DNA from: HGM04593 sp045647745
GTDB taxonomy: Bacteria > Bacteroidota > Bacteroidia > Bacteroidales > Bacteroidaceae
Assembly (NCBI GenBank): GCA_045647745.1
Contig: JAZRMQ010000060.1
Span: 1-58,221 of the forward strand
Direction of reading: 5' to 3'
Length of the DNA stretch: 58,221 nt
The stretch's first letter is position 1. Every line of letters begins with the position of its first letter. Made by a program: the position numbers and the translations under genes. Below, one piece after another: positions 36,701-44,826 of the stretch. The notes under the pieces were generated by a model. It saw nothing but the letters and a program-made list of their open reading frames with translations. It searched no databases and was not told the origin of the DNA.

Positions 36701-37442
36701 TCGTTTCAAGTGGGGTGGACTAAAAGAGCATAAAGATTATTATGCCGATGAGTCTATCAGAAGAATGATAAGCACACACCGCAACCTTGTAGCACAGCTG
36801 GCAACCGAGATGATTAATGGCGAAGAGGACGATGCCAAGATAATCTCCGTGCTTGAAAAGATTTACAATGAGTTGCCCGAAGGCATAGCCCCCTACGATG
36901 CATTGCGAGACAACACAATTGCCCTTGCCGACGTTTATAACATTCTATATCAGATACAGAAAGACTACAAGAACGAGATTGAGCAGCTGAAAGAGAGCGA
37001 TGATTTTATCAAGCAGGCGGTGGTAGAAGAGCTGTATCTTGGCGACGACACCCTTGCACTGCTCAAGCAGAGACGCGACCACATAGCAAACAGCATACTA
37101 AAGAACGAACTTGAACACATAATGTGGTATAACACCCTCAAGCCCTATCAGACAAGCGACGTTATGCTGTACCACCGAGTGTCGCTTGTGGAACACTCTT
37201 GGAAATCACTTGATAACGGCGAACATTGCACTGTATCACGAGAAGATATTGTCGGGGCATTGAGCACCTGTTTCAATAATCAAGTGAGCGCTCTTAACAG
37301 AATTCGCAACAAGAATGATATTGAGCTGAAAAAGATGGTGATTGGAGCCATTTATCAAACCCTTGACGAAATAAAATTGTCAAACACCGAAATGCGACAG
37401 ATTGAACAGTCGTTAAGGCTATTGATGAAACAGAGCAAATAA
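33702..37442 (+). CDS. DUF2723 membrane protein, GT-C-type glycosyltransferase
   Basis: 1246 residues. The N-terminal DUF2723 domain (PF11028) is plain: L-T-V-E-P-T-A-S-F-W-D-C-P-E-F at about 27-41, then G-H-P-P-G-A-P. About a dozen hydrophobic helices lie in the first ~690 residues. A soluble C-terminal half starts around C-G-D-N-D-T-F-P-L-W. The acidic residues in the first loop (D-C-P-E) match the catalytic site of GT-C enzymes. The human relative TMEM260 is an O-mannosyltransferase, so protein O-glycosylation in the periplasm is a reasonable inference. Bacteroidota genomes usually have one to three such proteins of about this length. Confidence 0.85.
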   Translation: MKQFKIWNNALGWFTFIVAALTYCLTVEPTASFWDCPEFILSGNKLEIGHPPGAPFFMLTANLFSMFASPENVAYMVNIMSAVLSAAGILFLFWSITHLTRKLIVANSKEITKSQMITILGSGLVGALAYTWSDTYWFSAVEGEVYGYSSLFTAVVFWLILKWEDNANAPHSDRWLVLIAYLVGLSIGVHLLNLLCIPAIVLVVYYKKFPNANFKGSLLALAVSAAIVVVVLYGIVPGVVKVGGWFELLFVNILGCSFNTGLYVYILLLFATLVAGIYCTEKNKSQKVIASIFTLAIALLGIPFYGNGIIGSLFLGAIVLAIIYFIGTRNKVSYKGSEIRKSYLISRRGFNTSFLCLLLIMIGYSSYALIVIRSAANTPMDQNSPENIFTLGSYLNREQYGSRPLFYGECFDSEVERNKDGEAVSVETSPVYMRVEKKNASDPDEYEIIEYNREYKFVQNMLLPRMYSSDHAGEYERWIGRNIKNTRRAKYPDVRKQQRKPLEVKVPTQWDNLTFFVNYQANHMYWRYFFWNFIGRQNDIQNNYGEKEYGNWITGIPLIDDIRLGDQDMLPQTLKENKGHNVFFALPFILGIIGIIWQFANGKKGKQQFWVVFMLFFMTGLAIVLYLNQTPLQPRGRDYAYAGSFYAFAIWIGMGVAGIIHGANSLLKKYNKKENNILVNSLVAIVCLFVPLQMVSQTWDDHDRSGRYACRDFGLNYLNTLPDEGSPIIFTCGDNDTFPLWYNQEVEGERTDSRVCNLSYLQTDWYTDQMKRPAYDSPSLPITWDRINYAGNTNIYVYVFPMEEFIMQYRNAFPEKFDKAFGENPFEMNKITKHWILEANATKKSEARKIVDDIIKHYELALNEGRSRRDYIEIPKSIIPCEKLYIPIDSAAVMRSGMIIPQEYEHNMPEYMTIDISDKSALYRHELILFDMLANANWERPLYMSMTVGDKNYPAVLKKFFVHEGLAYRITPFDWSKLGYDTNGGEHPIDIERFSNNIINRFKWGGLKEHKDYYADESIRRMISTHRNLVAQLATEMINGEEDDAKIISVLEKIYNELPEGIAPYDALRDNTIALADVYNILYQIQKDYKNEIEQLKESDDFIKQAVVEELYLGDDTLALLKQRRDHIANSILKNELEHIMWYNTLKPYQTSDVMLYHRVSLVEHSWKSLDNGEHCTVSREDIVGALSTCFNNQVSALNRIRNKNDIELKKMVIGAIYQTLDEIKLSNTEMRQIEQSLRLLMKQSK

Positions 37443-37451
37443 ACAAAGATA

Positions 37452-38063
37452 ATGTTTATAGAGCAAGTACCGAATATTGTACGCAACCTTTTCCCAAAGG
37501 CGCTATGGAGGATGAACCCCGACGAAAAATCGGTATACCTCACCTTTGATGATGGGCCAATCCCCATCATCACACCTTGGGTTATCGACCTGCTCGGGCA
37601 ATACGATATAAAGGCAACGTTTTTTATGGTCGGTGATAATGTGCGCAAATATCCACAGGAATATATGCAGGTTGTCGAGAATGGGCACAGAGTGGGCAAC
37701 CACACATTCAACCACCTGAAAGGCCTGTTCACAAGCACAAAGGAGTATATAGAAAATGTCGATAAAGCCGATGCGTTAATACACAGTAACCTCTTTCGCC
37801 CACCCCACGGGATATTGCGTCACAAACAGTATAAAGAACTGAGCAAACGCTATCAATTTATTATGTGGGATCTTGTTACACGCGACTACAGCTTTCGCTT
37901 GAACGGAGAAGATGTACTTGCCAATGTGAAGAAATTTGTACGCAACGGCTCTATCATAACATTCCACGATTCTATACGCTCCGAGAACAATCTAAAGTAT
38001 GCCCTGCCACGCTCAATAGACTGGTTGCTGGAACAAGGATACGAATTTAAAGTATTCAAGTAA
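37452..38063 (+). CDS. Polysaccharide deacetylase (NodB) family protein
   Basis: 203 residues. NodB motifs: motif 1 Y-L-T-F-D-D-G-P (about 27-34), motif 2 H-T-F-N-H, motif 3 F-R-P-P-H-G, and a late I-T-F-H-D-S. These give the catalytic Asp and the D-H-H metal site. There is no signal peptide, as in many short Bacteroidota members. The substrate is unknown (an acetylated sugar or lipid-linked glycan). Its stop overlaps the queG start (TAATG), and it follows the DUF2723 gene by 9 nt. Confidence 0.88.
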   Translation: MFIEQVPNIVRNLFPKALWRMNPDEKSVYLTFDDGPIPIITPWVIDLLGQYDIKATFFMVGDNVRKYPQEYMQVVENGHRVGNHTFNHLKGLFTSTKEYIENVDKADALIHSNLFRPPHGILRHKQYKELSKRYQFIMWDLVTRDYSFRLNGEDVLANVKKFVRNGSIITFHDSIRSENNLKYALPRSIDWLLEQGYEFKVFK

Positions 38064-38977
38064 TGACAAGAGAAGAACTGACCGCACACATCAAAGCCGA
38101 AGCACTACGCCTCGGCTTTGATGTGTGCGGTATTGCAAAGGCCGAGCCTGTCGACCCCCAAATAGTGTCAATATACAAAAATTGGATTAGAGACAAGAAG
38201 CACGGGACAATGCAATATCTCGAACGCAACTGCGAAAAAAGAGTCGACCCCACCCTGCTCGTCGAAGGGAGCAAGAGCATTATATCGGTAGCAATGAACT
38301 ATGCCCCCAAACAGGTAATTAACGGAATTGCCAACTATGCACAAGGCAAAGATTATCACAAAATTATAAAAGACAAATTGTATCTGCTGCTACAGAGCAT
38401 AAACAATGTATGCAAAGCACAAGGCCGAGCTTTTTGCGACTCGGCACCACTGCTTGAACGCTACTGGGCTGTAAAAGCCGGCATTGGTTACATTGGGCGC
38501 AACAGACAACTCATAATTCCTCGAAAAGGCACAAATTTCTTTTTGGGCGAGCTGCTTATTGATATTGAACTCTGTTACGACATTCCAAAGCAACGAAACC
38601 TCTGTGGCAACTGCCGTAAATGTATTGACAACTGCCCAAACAACGCTTTGAGCGATGACGGGCTCGATGCAAACAGATGCCTATCGTACCTTACCATAGA
38701 GCATCGAGGTGAGTTGCCGGAAAACATCGGTGAAAAGATGGGAAATTGCTTTTATGGCTGCGATCGTTGCCAGACAGTTTGCCCACACAACAGCCTTGCC
38801 ACCCCCAACAACACCCCCGAGCTGCAACCAAGCGACGAACTGCTGCAAATGACAGATAGCAGATGGCAAACATTGACAAAAGAGGAGTATGACACCCTTT
38901 TTGCCGGCAGCGCTGTCGAACGTTGCGGATACGAACAGCTAAAGCGTAATATTGCAGCAACAAAAAAAACAATATAA
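38063..38977 (+). CDS. queG: Epoxyqueuosine reductase QueG
   Basis: 304 residues. It has the family opening L-G-F-D-V-C-G-I-A-K-A and a cobalamin-binding N-terminal domain. Two ferredoxin-like clusters follow: C-G-N-C-R-K-C-I-D-N-C-P and C-D-R-C-Q-T-V-C-P. QueG makes the last step of queuosine synthesis in tRNA, reducing epoxyqueuosine with cobalamin. The start ATG overlaps the previous stop by one nucleotide, so translation is coupled. A perfect 20-bp inverted repeat lies within its first 70 nt (38081-38131). Confidence 0.95.
   Translation: MTREELTAHIKAEALRLGFDVCGIAKAEPVDPQIVSIYKNWIRDKKHGTMQYLERNCEKRVDPTLLVEGSKSIISVAMNYAPKQVINGIANYAQGKDYHKIIKDKLYLLLQSINNVCKAQGRAFCDSAPLLERYWAVKAGIGYIGRNRQLIIPRKGTNFFLGELLIDIELCYDIPKQRNLCGNCRKCIDNCPNNALSDDGLDANRCLSYLTIEHRGELPENIGEKMGNCFYGCDRCQTVCPHNSLATPNNTPELQPSDELLQMTDSRWQTLTKEEYDTLFAGSAVERCGYEQLKRNIAATKKTI
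38081..38131 (+). repeat. Perfect 20-bp inverted repeat inside queG
   Basis: Arm 38081-38100 is the exact reverse complement of 38112-38131, with an 11-nt loop. Both arms are coding (T-A-H-I-K-A-E and G-F-D-V-C-G-I). It starts 18 nt after the queG start codon, where a strong mRNA hairpin could affect translation. Confidence 0.9.
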
Positions 38978-39118
38978 CAACAGCTTTGCGAAATATCCTC
39001 TCAAAAAAGCCTTGGTATATTATTTTTTTGTATTTTTACGCCACAAAAAAACACGGAGAGAACAACAATCACAAGATAAAAGACTCCACCCGTTACTACG
39101 GCAAAAAACGAGGTTAAT

Positions 39119-40684
39119 ATGGTCAAGAAATTCGATTTTCTGGTTATTGGTTCCGGCATTGCCGGAATGAGTTTTGCCTTAAAGGTCGCAAGCCGAGGCA
39201 AAGTAGCACTCATCTGTAAAACAACTTTAGAGGAGGCCAACACCTATTTTGCACAAGGAGGTATAGCATCGGTAACCAACCTGCTGGTAGACAATTTCGA
39301 CAAACACATCGAGGATACAATGATTGCAGGCGATTGGATTAGCGACCGTGCAGCAGTGGAAAAAGTTGTACGCGAGGCACCCTCTCAAATAAAAGCACTA
39401 ATAGACTGGGGCGTTGATTTTGACCGTAACGAGAACGGAGAGTTCGACCTTCACCGCGAGGGTGGACACTCGGAGTTCCGTATTCTGCACCACGCCGACA
39501 ATACCGGAGCCGAAATTCAAGAGTCACTCATCAAGGCAGTGCGCAAACACCCTAATATCACAATATTCGACCACCATTTTGCCATTGAAATTCTTACACA
39601 GCACCATTTGGGTGTTGAAGTGACACGCCAGACACCGGACATTGAGTGTTACGGAGCGTATGTTCTTGATATCACCACAAATGAGGTTCACACATTCTTG
39701 AGCAAAGTCACACTTATGGCCACAGGAGGCTGCGGTGCAGTATATAAGACAACCACCAACCCGCTTGTTGCCACCGGCGACGGCATTGCAATGGTTTACC
39801 GCGCCAAAGGCACAGTAAAAGATATGGAATTTATACAATTCCACCCCACCGCGCTCTACAATCCCGGCGACCGCCCATCGTTCCTCATCACCGAGGCGAT
39901 GCGTGGATACGGCGGCATTCTGCGAACCATTGATGGCAAAGAGTTTATGCAGAAGTATGACCCGCGCCTTTCACTTGCCCCGCGCGACATTGTAGCACGA
40001 GCCATAGATAATGAGATGAAGACACGCGGCGATGACTTTGTCTATCTCGACGTCACCCACAAAGACCCCGAAGAGACAAAGCGTCACTTCCCCAATATAT
40101 ACGAGAAATGCCTCTCGCTGGGCATTGATATAACAAAGGATTATATACCCGTTGCCCCGGCAGCACACTATCTTTGTGGAGGAATAAAAGTCGACCTCAA
40201 CGCCGCTTCAAGCATCCACAGGCTTTACGCTGTTGGAGAGTGTTCCTGCACAGGCCTTCACGGAGGCAACCGTCTGGCCAGCAACTCACTCATTGAAGCT
40301 GTTGTATATGCCGATGCTGCTGCAAAGCACTCGCTTGAACATTTTGAGGAGTATTGCTACAAAGAGGAGATACCCGAGTGGAACGATGAGGGCACAAAGA
40401 TGAACGAAGAGATGGTGCTTATCTCTCAGGACGCCAAAGAGGTGCAGCAAATTATGAGCACCTACGTGGGCATCGTACGCAGCGACCTGCGTCTGAAGCG
40501 CGCTTGGAACCGACTCGACCTGCTTTACGAAGAGACAGAGGAGTTGTTCAAACAGAGCGTTGTCAGCCGAGAGCTATGCGAGCTGCGCAACATCATCAAT
40601 GTAGGTTATCTAATTATGCGCCAAGCAATGGAGCGCAAAGAGAGCCGCGGCCTTCACTATAATGTTGATTATCCGAAACTTTAA
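39119..40684 (+). CDS. nadB: L-aspartate oxidase NadB
   Basis: 521 residues. The FAD-binding motif V-I-G-S-G-I-A-G-M-S opens the protein. A-Q-G-G-I-A and the active-site stretch R-E-G-G-H-S are present, then F-H-P-T-A and H-G-G-N-R-L-A-S-N-S of the succinate-dehydrogenase-like flavoproteins. The length fits NadB rather than SdhA or FrdA. It makes iminoaspartate for NAD synthesis. No nadA or nadC adjoins it. A 141-nt gap with T-rich stretches lies before it; I could not identify a convincing promoter there. A strong terminator follows. Confidence 0.95.
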   Translation: MVKKFDFLVIGSGIAGMSFALKVASRGKVALICKTTLEEANTYFAQGGIASVTNLLVDNFDKHIEDTMIAGDWISDRAAVEKVVREAPSQIKALIDWGVDFDRNENGEFDLHREGGHSEFRILHHADNTGAEIQESLIKAVRKHPNITIFDHHFAIEILTQHHLGVEVTRQTPDIECYGAYVLDITTNEVHTFLSKVTLMATGGCGAVYKTTTNPLVATGDGIAMVYRAKGTVKDMEFIQFHPTALYNPGDRPSFLITEAMRGYGGILRTIDGKEFMQKYDPRLSLAPRDIVARAIDNEMKTRGDDFVYLDVTHKDPEETKRHFPNIYEKCLSLGIDITKDYIPVAPAAHYLCGGIKVDLNAASSIHRLYAVGECSCTGLHGGNRLASNSLIEAVVYADAAAKHSLEHFEEYCYKEEIPEWNDEGTKMNEEMVLISQDAKEVQQIMSTYVGIVRSDLRLKRAWNRLDLLYEETEELFKQSVVSRELCELRNIINVGYLIMRQAMERKESRGLHYNVDYPKL

Positions 40685-40711
40685 CTAGAAGTTGCTACAA
40701 ATAGCAATGCC

Positions 40712-40750
40712 AAAAATGCCAGAAAACGCCAGTGTTTTCTGGCATTTTTT
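40712..40750 (+). terminator. Terminator after nadB
   Basis: A perfect 16-bp stem (40712-40727 with 40734-40749), 6-nt loop, and a T run continuing to 40751. Confidence 0.9.
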
Positions 40751-40812
40751 TCAATCACATTTTTGTTGAAAAATAGCATCGTTTTTATAGTGCAAAATCG
40801 CGCAAAAAAAGC

Positions 40813-40820
40813 TAACTTCG
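40813..40820 (+). promoter_or_regulatory. Promoter -7 box of the purH-mre-rod operon
   Basis: TAACTTCG at 40813-40820; the -33 region is degenerate. It leaves a leader of about 75 nt before purH. No riboswitch fold or purine-box is evident in it. Confidence 0.55.
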
Positions 40821-40901
40821 CAAGAAAATAGGGGCATTCCGGCCTGCCTTAACACAAAACATTGATTATCATTTTTTTAGCATAAATTTAAATCGAGAAA
40901 T

Positions 40902-42425
40902 ATGTCAACAAAAAGAATTAAATCGGCATTAGTTTCCGTTTTCTACAAAGACGGTTTGGACGAGATTATCAAGCTGCTTCACGCAGATGGTGTTCAACTT
41001 ATCTCAACTGGTGGCACACAGCAGTTCATTGAATCATTGGGTATCCCTTGTACAGCGGTTGAAAGCCTTACCGGCTACCCCTCAATCTTGGGTGGTCGCG
41101 TAAAGACTTTGCACCCCAAAGTGTTCGGCGGTATCCTTGGCCGCAGAGAGCTTGAGAAAGACCAACAGCAGATGGCTGAATACGAAATTCCTGAGATTGA
41201 CCTTGTAATTGTTGACCTCTATCCTTTTGAGCAGACAGTTGCATCGGGTGCTCCCGAGGCTGATATCATTGAGAAGATTGATATAGGCGGTATCTCACTC
41301 ATTCGCGGTGCTGCAAAAAATTTCAACGACGTTGTTATTGTTGCAAGCAAGGCACAGTATGCTCCGCTACACGAGATTTTGAAGAACAATGGTGCACAGA
41401 CAACCCTCGAGGAGCGTCGTTTCTTTGCACGCGAGGCTTTTGCTGTTTCATCGGCCTATGACTCGGCAATCTTCAATTACTTTGACAAGGAGACAAACAG
41501 CGCCTTCCGCCAGACAAACGACACACCAATGTCTTTGCGCTATGGTGAAAACCCACACCAGAAGGGCGCCTTCTATGGCAATTTCAACGATATGCTAGAG
41601 CAAATTCACGGTAAAGAGATTTCTTACAACAACTTGCTCGATATTAACGCTGCCGTTGAGCTAATCAACGACTTTGCCGGCGAGACAACATTCGCCATCC
41701 TCAAGCACAACAACGCTTGTGGCTTGGCGTCACGCCCAACACTTGCCGAGGCTTGGGACGCTGCGCTCGCAGGTGACCCCGTATCAGCATTCGGTGGCGT
41801 GCTCATTGCAAATGCAAATGTTGACAAGGCTACAGCCGAGAAAGTAAACGAGATTTTCTTCGAGGTCATTATTGCGCCAAGCTATGATGCCGACGCTCTC
41901 GAGGTTCTCAAACAGAAGAAGAACCGTATCATCCTCATTCAAAAATCGACCGAGATGCCCGGAAAGACCTTCCGTAGCGTATTGAACGGAGTTCTTGTAC
42001 AGGACCGCGATGCAAAGGTTGAGACAGCAGAGGACCTTCAGACAGTTTCAAAGGTTGCCCCAAAAGCCGAGGAGATTGAGGATATGCTCTTTGCAAATAA
42101 AATTGTAAAGCACAGCAAGAGCAACGCCATCGTTCTCGCAAAGAACAAGCAGCTCATTGCAAGCGGCGTGGGACAGACATCACGCGTTGACTCTTTGAGA
42201 CACGCTATTGAGAAGGCCGGAAATTTTGGATTCTCTCTCGAGGGCAGTGTAATGGCAAGTGACGCATTCTTCCCATTCCCCGACTGTGTGCAGATTGCTC
42301 ACGAGGCCGGTGTTACTGCAGTTGTACACCCCGGAGGTTCAATCCGCGACAAGGAGTCGGTAGACTACTGCGACGCTAATGGTGTTGCAATGGTTATCAC
42401 CGGTTTCCGCCACTTCAAACATTAA
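40902..42425 (+). CDS. purH: Bifunctional AICAR formyltransferase / IMP cyclohydrolase PurH
   Basis: 507 residues. The N-terminal IMP cyclohydrolase (about 1-195) shows I-S-T-G-G-T and G-R-V-K-T-L-H-P-K. The C-terminal transformylase shows R-Y-G-E-N-P-H-Q, K-H-N-N-A-C-G and near the end S-D-A-F-F-P-F-P-D. It performs the last two steps of IMP synthesis. It is 21 nt upstream of mreB and probably leads that operon, an arrangement known in Bacteroides. Confidence 0.97.
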   Translation: MSTKRIKSALVSVFYKDGLDEIIKLLHADGVQLISTGGTQQFIESLGIPCTAVESLTGYPSILGGRVKTLHPKVFGGILGRRELEKDQQQMAEYEIPEIDLVIVDLYPFEQTVASGAPEADIIEKIDIGGISLIRGAAKNFNDVVIVASKAQYAPLHEILKNNGAQTTLEERRFFAREAFAVSSAYDSAIFNYFDKETNSAFRQTNDTPMSLRYGENPHQKGAFYGNFNDMLEQIHGKEISYNNLLDINAAVELINDFAGETTFAILKHNNACGLASRPTLAEAWDAALAGDPVSAFGGVLIANANVDKATAEKVNEIFFEVIIAPSYDADALEVLKQKKNRIILIQKSTEMPGKTFRSVLNGVLVQDRDAKVETAEDLQTVSKVAPKAEEIEDMLFANKIVKHSKSNAIVLAKNKQLIASGVGQTSRVDSLRHAIEKAGNFGFSLEGSVMASDAFFPFPDCVQIAHEAGVTAVVHPGGSIRDKESVDYCDANGVAMVITGFRHFKH

Positions 42426-42446
42426 TTTTAAAACAAATTAAAGAAA

Positions 42447-43463
42447 ATGGGTCTATTTTCATTCACAAAAGACGTTGCCATTGACTTGGGTACAGCCAAC
42501 ACCATTGTATCATACGACGGAAAGATTGTCGTTGACGAACCTTCGGTTGTAGCTATTGATGGTACAAAGAAGATGATTGCTGTTGGTAAGAAGGCAAAGC
42601 AGATGCACGAAAAGACCAACCCCAATATACAAACCATACGCCCCTTGCGCGATGGTGTCATCGCAGACTTCTACGCTTGCGAAATGATGATGCGCGGTTT
42701 CATCGAAAAGGTAAATATGGGAAGCAAGCTTTTCACACCATCGTTACGAATGGTCATTGGAGTGCCTTACGGTTCTACCGAGGTTGAGCTTCGTGCTGTG
42801 CGCGACTCGGCCGAGCACGCCGGTGCACGCGACGTATATCTTATATATGAGCCAATGGCTTCGGCTCTCGGTATCGGACTCGACGTCCTTGCCCCCGAGG
42901 GCAATATGGTGGTCGACATAGGTGGCGGTTCAACAGAGATTGCCGTTATCTCACTTGGCGGCATTGTATCAAATGGTTCACTGCGCACTGCAGGTGACGA
43001 CTTTACTGCCGACATTCAGGATTATATGAGCCGCCAGCACAATGTTCGTGTCAGCGAGCGTATGGCCGAGCGTATCAAGATTCACGTTGGCTCTGCACTC
43101 ACCGACCTTGGCGACGAAGCCCCACAGGACTACATTGTACACGGTCCGAACCGTATAACAGCAATGCCTATTGAGGTGCCCGTATGCTATCAGGAGATTG
43201 CACACTGTATTGACAAGTCAATCATCAAGATTGAAAATGCGATTATCAGTGCGCTGGAGCAGACACCTCCTGAATTGTATGCCGACATTGTACACAACGG
43301 AATCTATCTGGCCGGTGGAGGCGCACTTTTACGCGGCCTTGACAAGCGCTTGTCGAACAAGATAAACATTCCTTTCCACATTGCAGAGAACCCATTATAC
43401 TGCGTTGCGAAAGGAACATCGCTCGCGCTCAACGACCTTAGCTATCCGTTCTTGATGAGATAA
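42447..43463 (+). CDS. mreB: Rod-shape actin homologue MreB
   Basis: 338 residues. Phosphate-1 A-I-D-L-G-T-A-N-T, phosphate-2 V-D-I-G-G-G-S-T-E and adenosine loop L-A-G-G-G-A-L-L-R are intact. It polymerises on the inner membrane and guides cell-wall synthesis. Followed by mreC, mreD, mrdA and rodA in the classical order. Contrast the divergent actin-like ATPase at 6109-10257 in this same window. Confidence 0.97.
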   Translation: MGLFSFTKDVAIDLGTANTIVSYDGKIVVDEPSVVAIDGTKKMIAVGKKAKQMHEKTNPNIQTIRPLRDGVIADFYACEMMMRGFIEKVNMGSKLFTPSLRMVIGVPYGSTEVELRAVRDSAEHAGARDVYLIYEPMASALGIGLDVLAPEGNMVVDIGGGSTEIAVISLGGIVSNGSLRTAGDDFTADIQDYMSRQHNVRVSERMAERIKIHVGSALTDLGDEAPQDYIVHGPNRITAMPIEVPVCYQEIAHCIDKSIIKIENAIISALEQTPPELYADIVHNGIYLAGGGALLRGLDKRLSNKINIPFHIAENPLYCVAKGTSLALNDLSYPFLMR

Positions 43464-43474
43464 AAAAGAACACC

Positions 43475-44314
43475 GTGCGGTCGATACTGGATATTCTAAT
43501 CAAGCACAATCACTGGTTCCTTTTCCTGTTGTTGGAAGGAATCAGTTTTGTGCTTGTTGTCTCTTTTAACAACTACCAAAGAGCAACAATGTTTACATCG
43601 GCCAACAGCATTGCCGGAAATATATATTCGGCAATAACCGACGTAGACAGCTATTTTGGGCTGAAAAGTGAGAATAAATCACTCGTCGACCACAACCGAG
43701 AATTGACAAACAGCATCGAAGAGCTAAAGGCTCAGATAAGAATGTATGAGGAGAGTGCTGCAATAGCAGAATATCACAATACAGCTGAAAGCCACGATGG
43801 GTTCTACTACAACACCGCAAAAGTAGTAAATAACTCCATCAACAAAGTGAACAATTACATCACCATTGACAAAGGAATTTCACAAGGGGTAAAAGACCAG
43901 ATGGGCGTGTTCAACCATCAAGGAGTGATTGGTGTCACATTTACATCTTCGGATAATTTTACTGTTGTTATGCCACTGCTCAACAGCAAAAGTATCATCA
44001 GCTGCAAAGTCAAGGACAAATCGTTGTGCACACTCAAATGGGATGGTGGCAACACACAATACTCGTACCTTATCGACCTGCCACGATACGCACTATTCGA
44101 GAAGGGAGACACTGTAGTCACAAGCGGTTTCTCATCAATATTCCCGGCAGGAATTCCTGTGGGCAGAATAGACAAGCTCGAAGATTCGGCCGACGGACAA
44201 TCTTACCGCGCCCGCGTGGAGCTTTTTGTTGATTTTGCAAATATCGACAATGTTTTTGTGGTGGGAAACAACAACAGAGAGGAACAGGAAGAACTTGAAG
44301 AAAGCATAAACTAA
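43475..44314 (+). CDS. mreC: Rod-shape protein MreC
   Basis: 279 residues from a GTG start, which sits 11 nt after the mreB stop behind an A-rich stretch; no better ATG exists at the N-terminus. One membrane helix (about 14-31), a coiled coil (about 60-90) and two periplasmic beta domains, with I-D-K-G-I-S-Q-G-V and S-G-F-S-S-I-F-P-A-G-I-P-V-G typical of the family. It connects MreB with PBP2 and RodA. Gap to mreD is 4 nt. Confidence 0.93.
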   Translation: MRSILDILIKHNHWFLFLLLEGISFVLVVSFNNYQRATMFTSANSIAGNIYSAITDVDSYFGLKSENKSLVDHNRELTNSIEELKAQIRMYEESAAIAEYHNTAESHDGFYYNTAKVVNNSINKVNNYITIDKGISQGVKDQMGVFNHQGVIGVTFTSSDNFTVVMPLLNSKSIISCKVKDKSLCTLKWDGGNTQYSYLIDLPRYALFEKGDTVVTSGFSSIFPAGIPVGRIDKLEDSADGQSYRARVELFVDFANIDNVFVVGNNNREEQEELEESIN

Positions 44315-44318
44315 ACAG

Positions 44319-44822
44319 ATGACAAGCAAAACAATCACACGAATAAGAGACTTTGTGCTGCTTGCACTGGCACAGGTTATAATATTCAGTCAAATACACC
44401 TATTTGGCTATGCCACAGCTTGTATCTTCACCATCTTTCTATTGAAATTGCCACGCCACACTACGCAGAACGAAGCAATGATATGGGCTTTTTTGTTCGG
44501 CATTGTAACAGACTTTTTCAGCAACACTCCGGGCATTCACTCTGCAGCAGCAACGGCAATGGCATTTTCGCGCAAATATATACTTGCCGCATTTACACAC
44601 AAAGGACTCCCCGACGACTTTATCCCCGGAGTCAAAAGTCTTAAATGGGGAGGATATATTATATATGCTATCATCTGCATTGCAATCTTCTATGCAGTGT
44701 TGTTCCCGCTGGAACTTTTTGCCATAAGACACTTCACAACACTGCTCATCGGCACAATAAGCAGCATAACACTCACAATGCTGTTTGTAGTGGTGGCAGA
44801 GTTCTTTTCGCCAAACAAATGA
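44319..44822 (+). CDS. mreD: Rod-shape protein MreD
   Basis: 167 residues, five or so hydrophobic helices, with the short stretch A-F-L-F-G-I-V-T-D-F-F-S-N-T-P-G that marks MreD/RibU-like folds. Weak overall sequence conservation is normal for this protein. The assignment rests on position between mreC and mrdA plus topology. 4 nt gaps on both sides. Confidence 0.9.
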   Translation: MTSKTITRIRDFVLLALAQVIIFSQIHLFGYATACIFTIFLLKLPRHTTQNEAMIWAFLFGIVTDFFSNTPGIHSAAATAMAFSRKYILAAFTHKGLPDDFIPGVKSLKWGGYIIYAIICIAIFYAVLFPLELFAIRHFTTLLIGTISSITLTMLFVVVAEFFSPNK

Positions 44823-44826
44823 CAAT

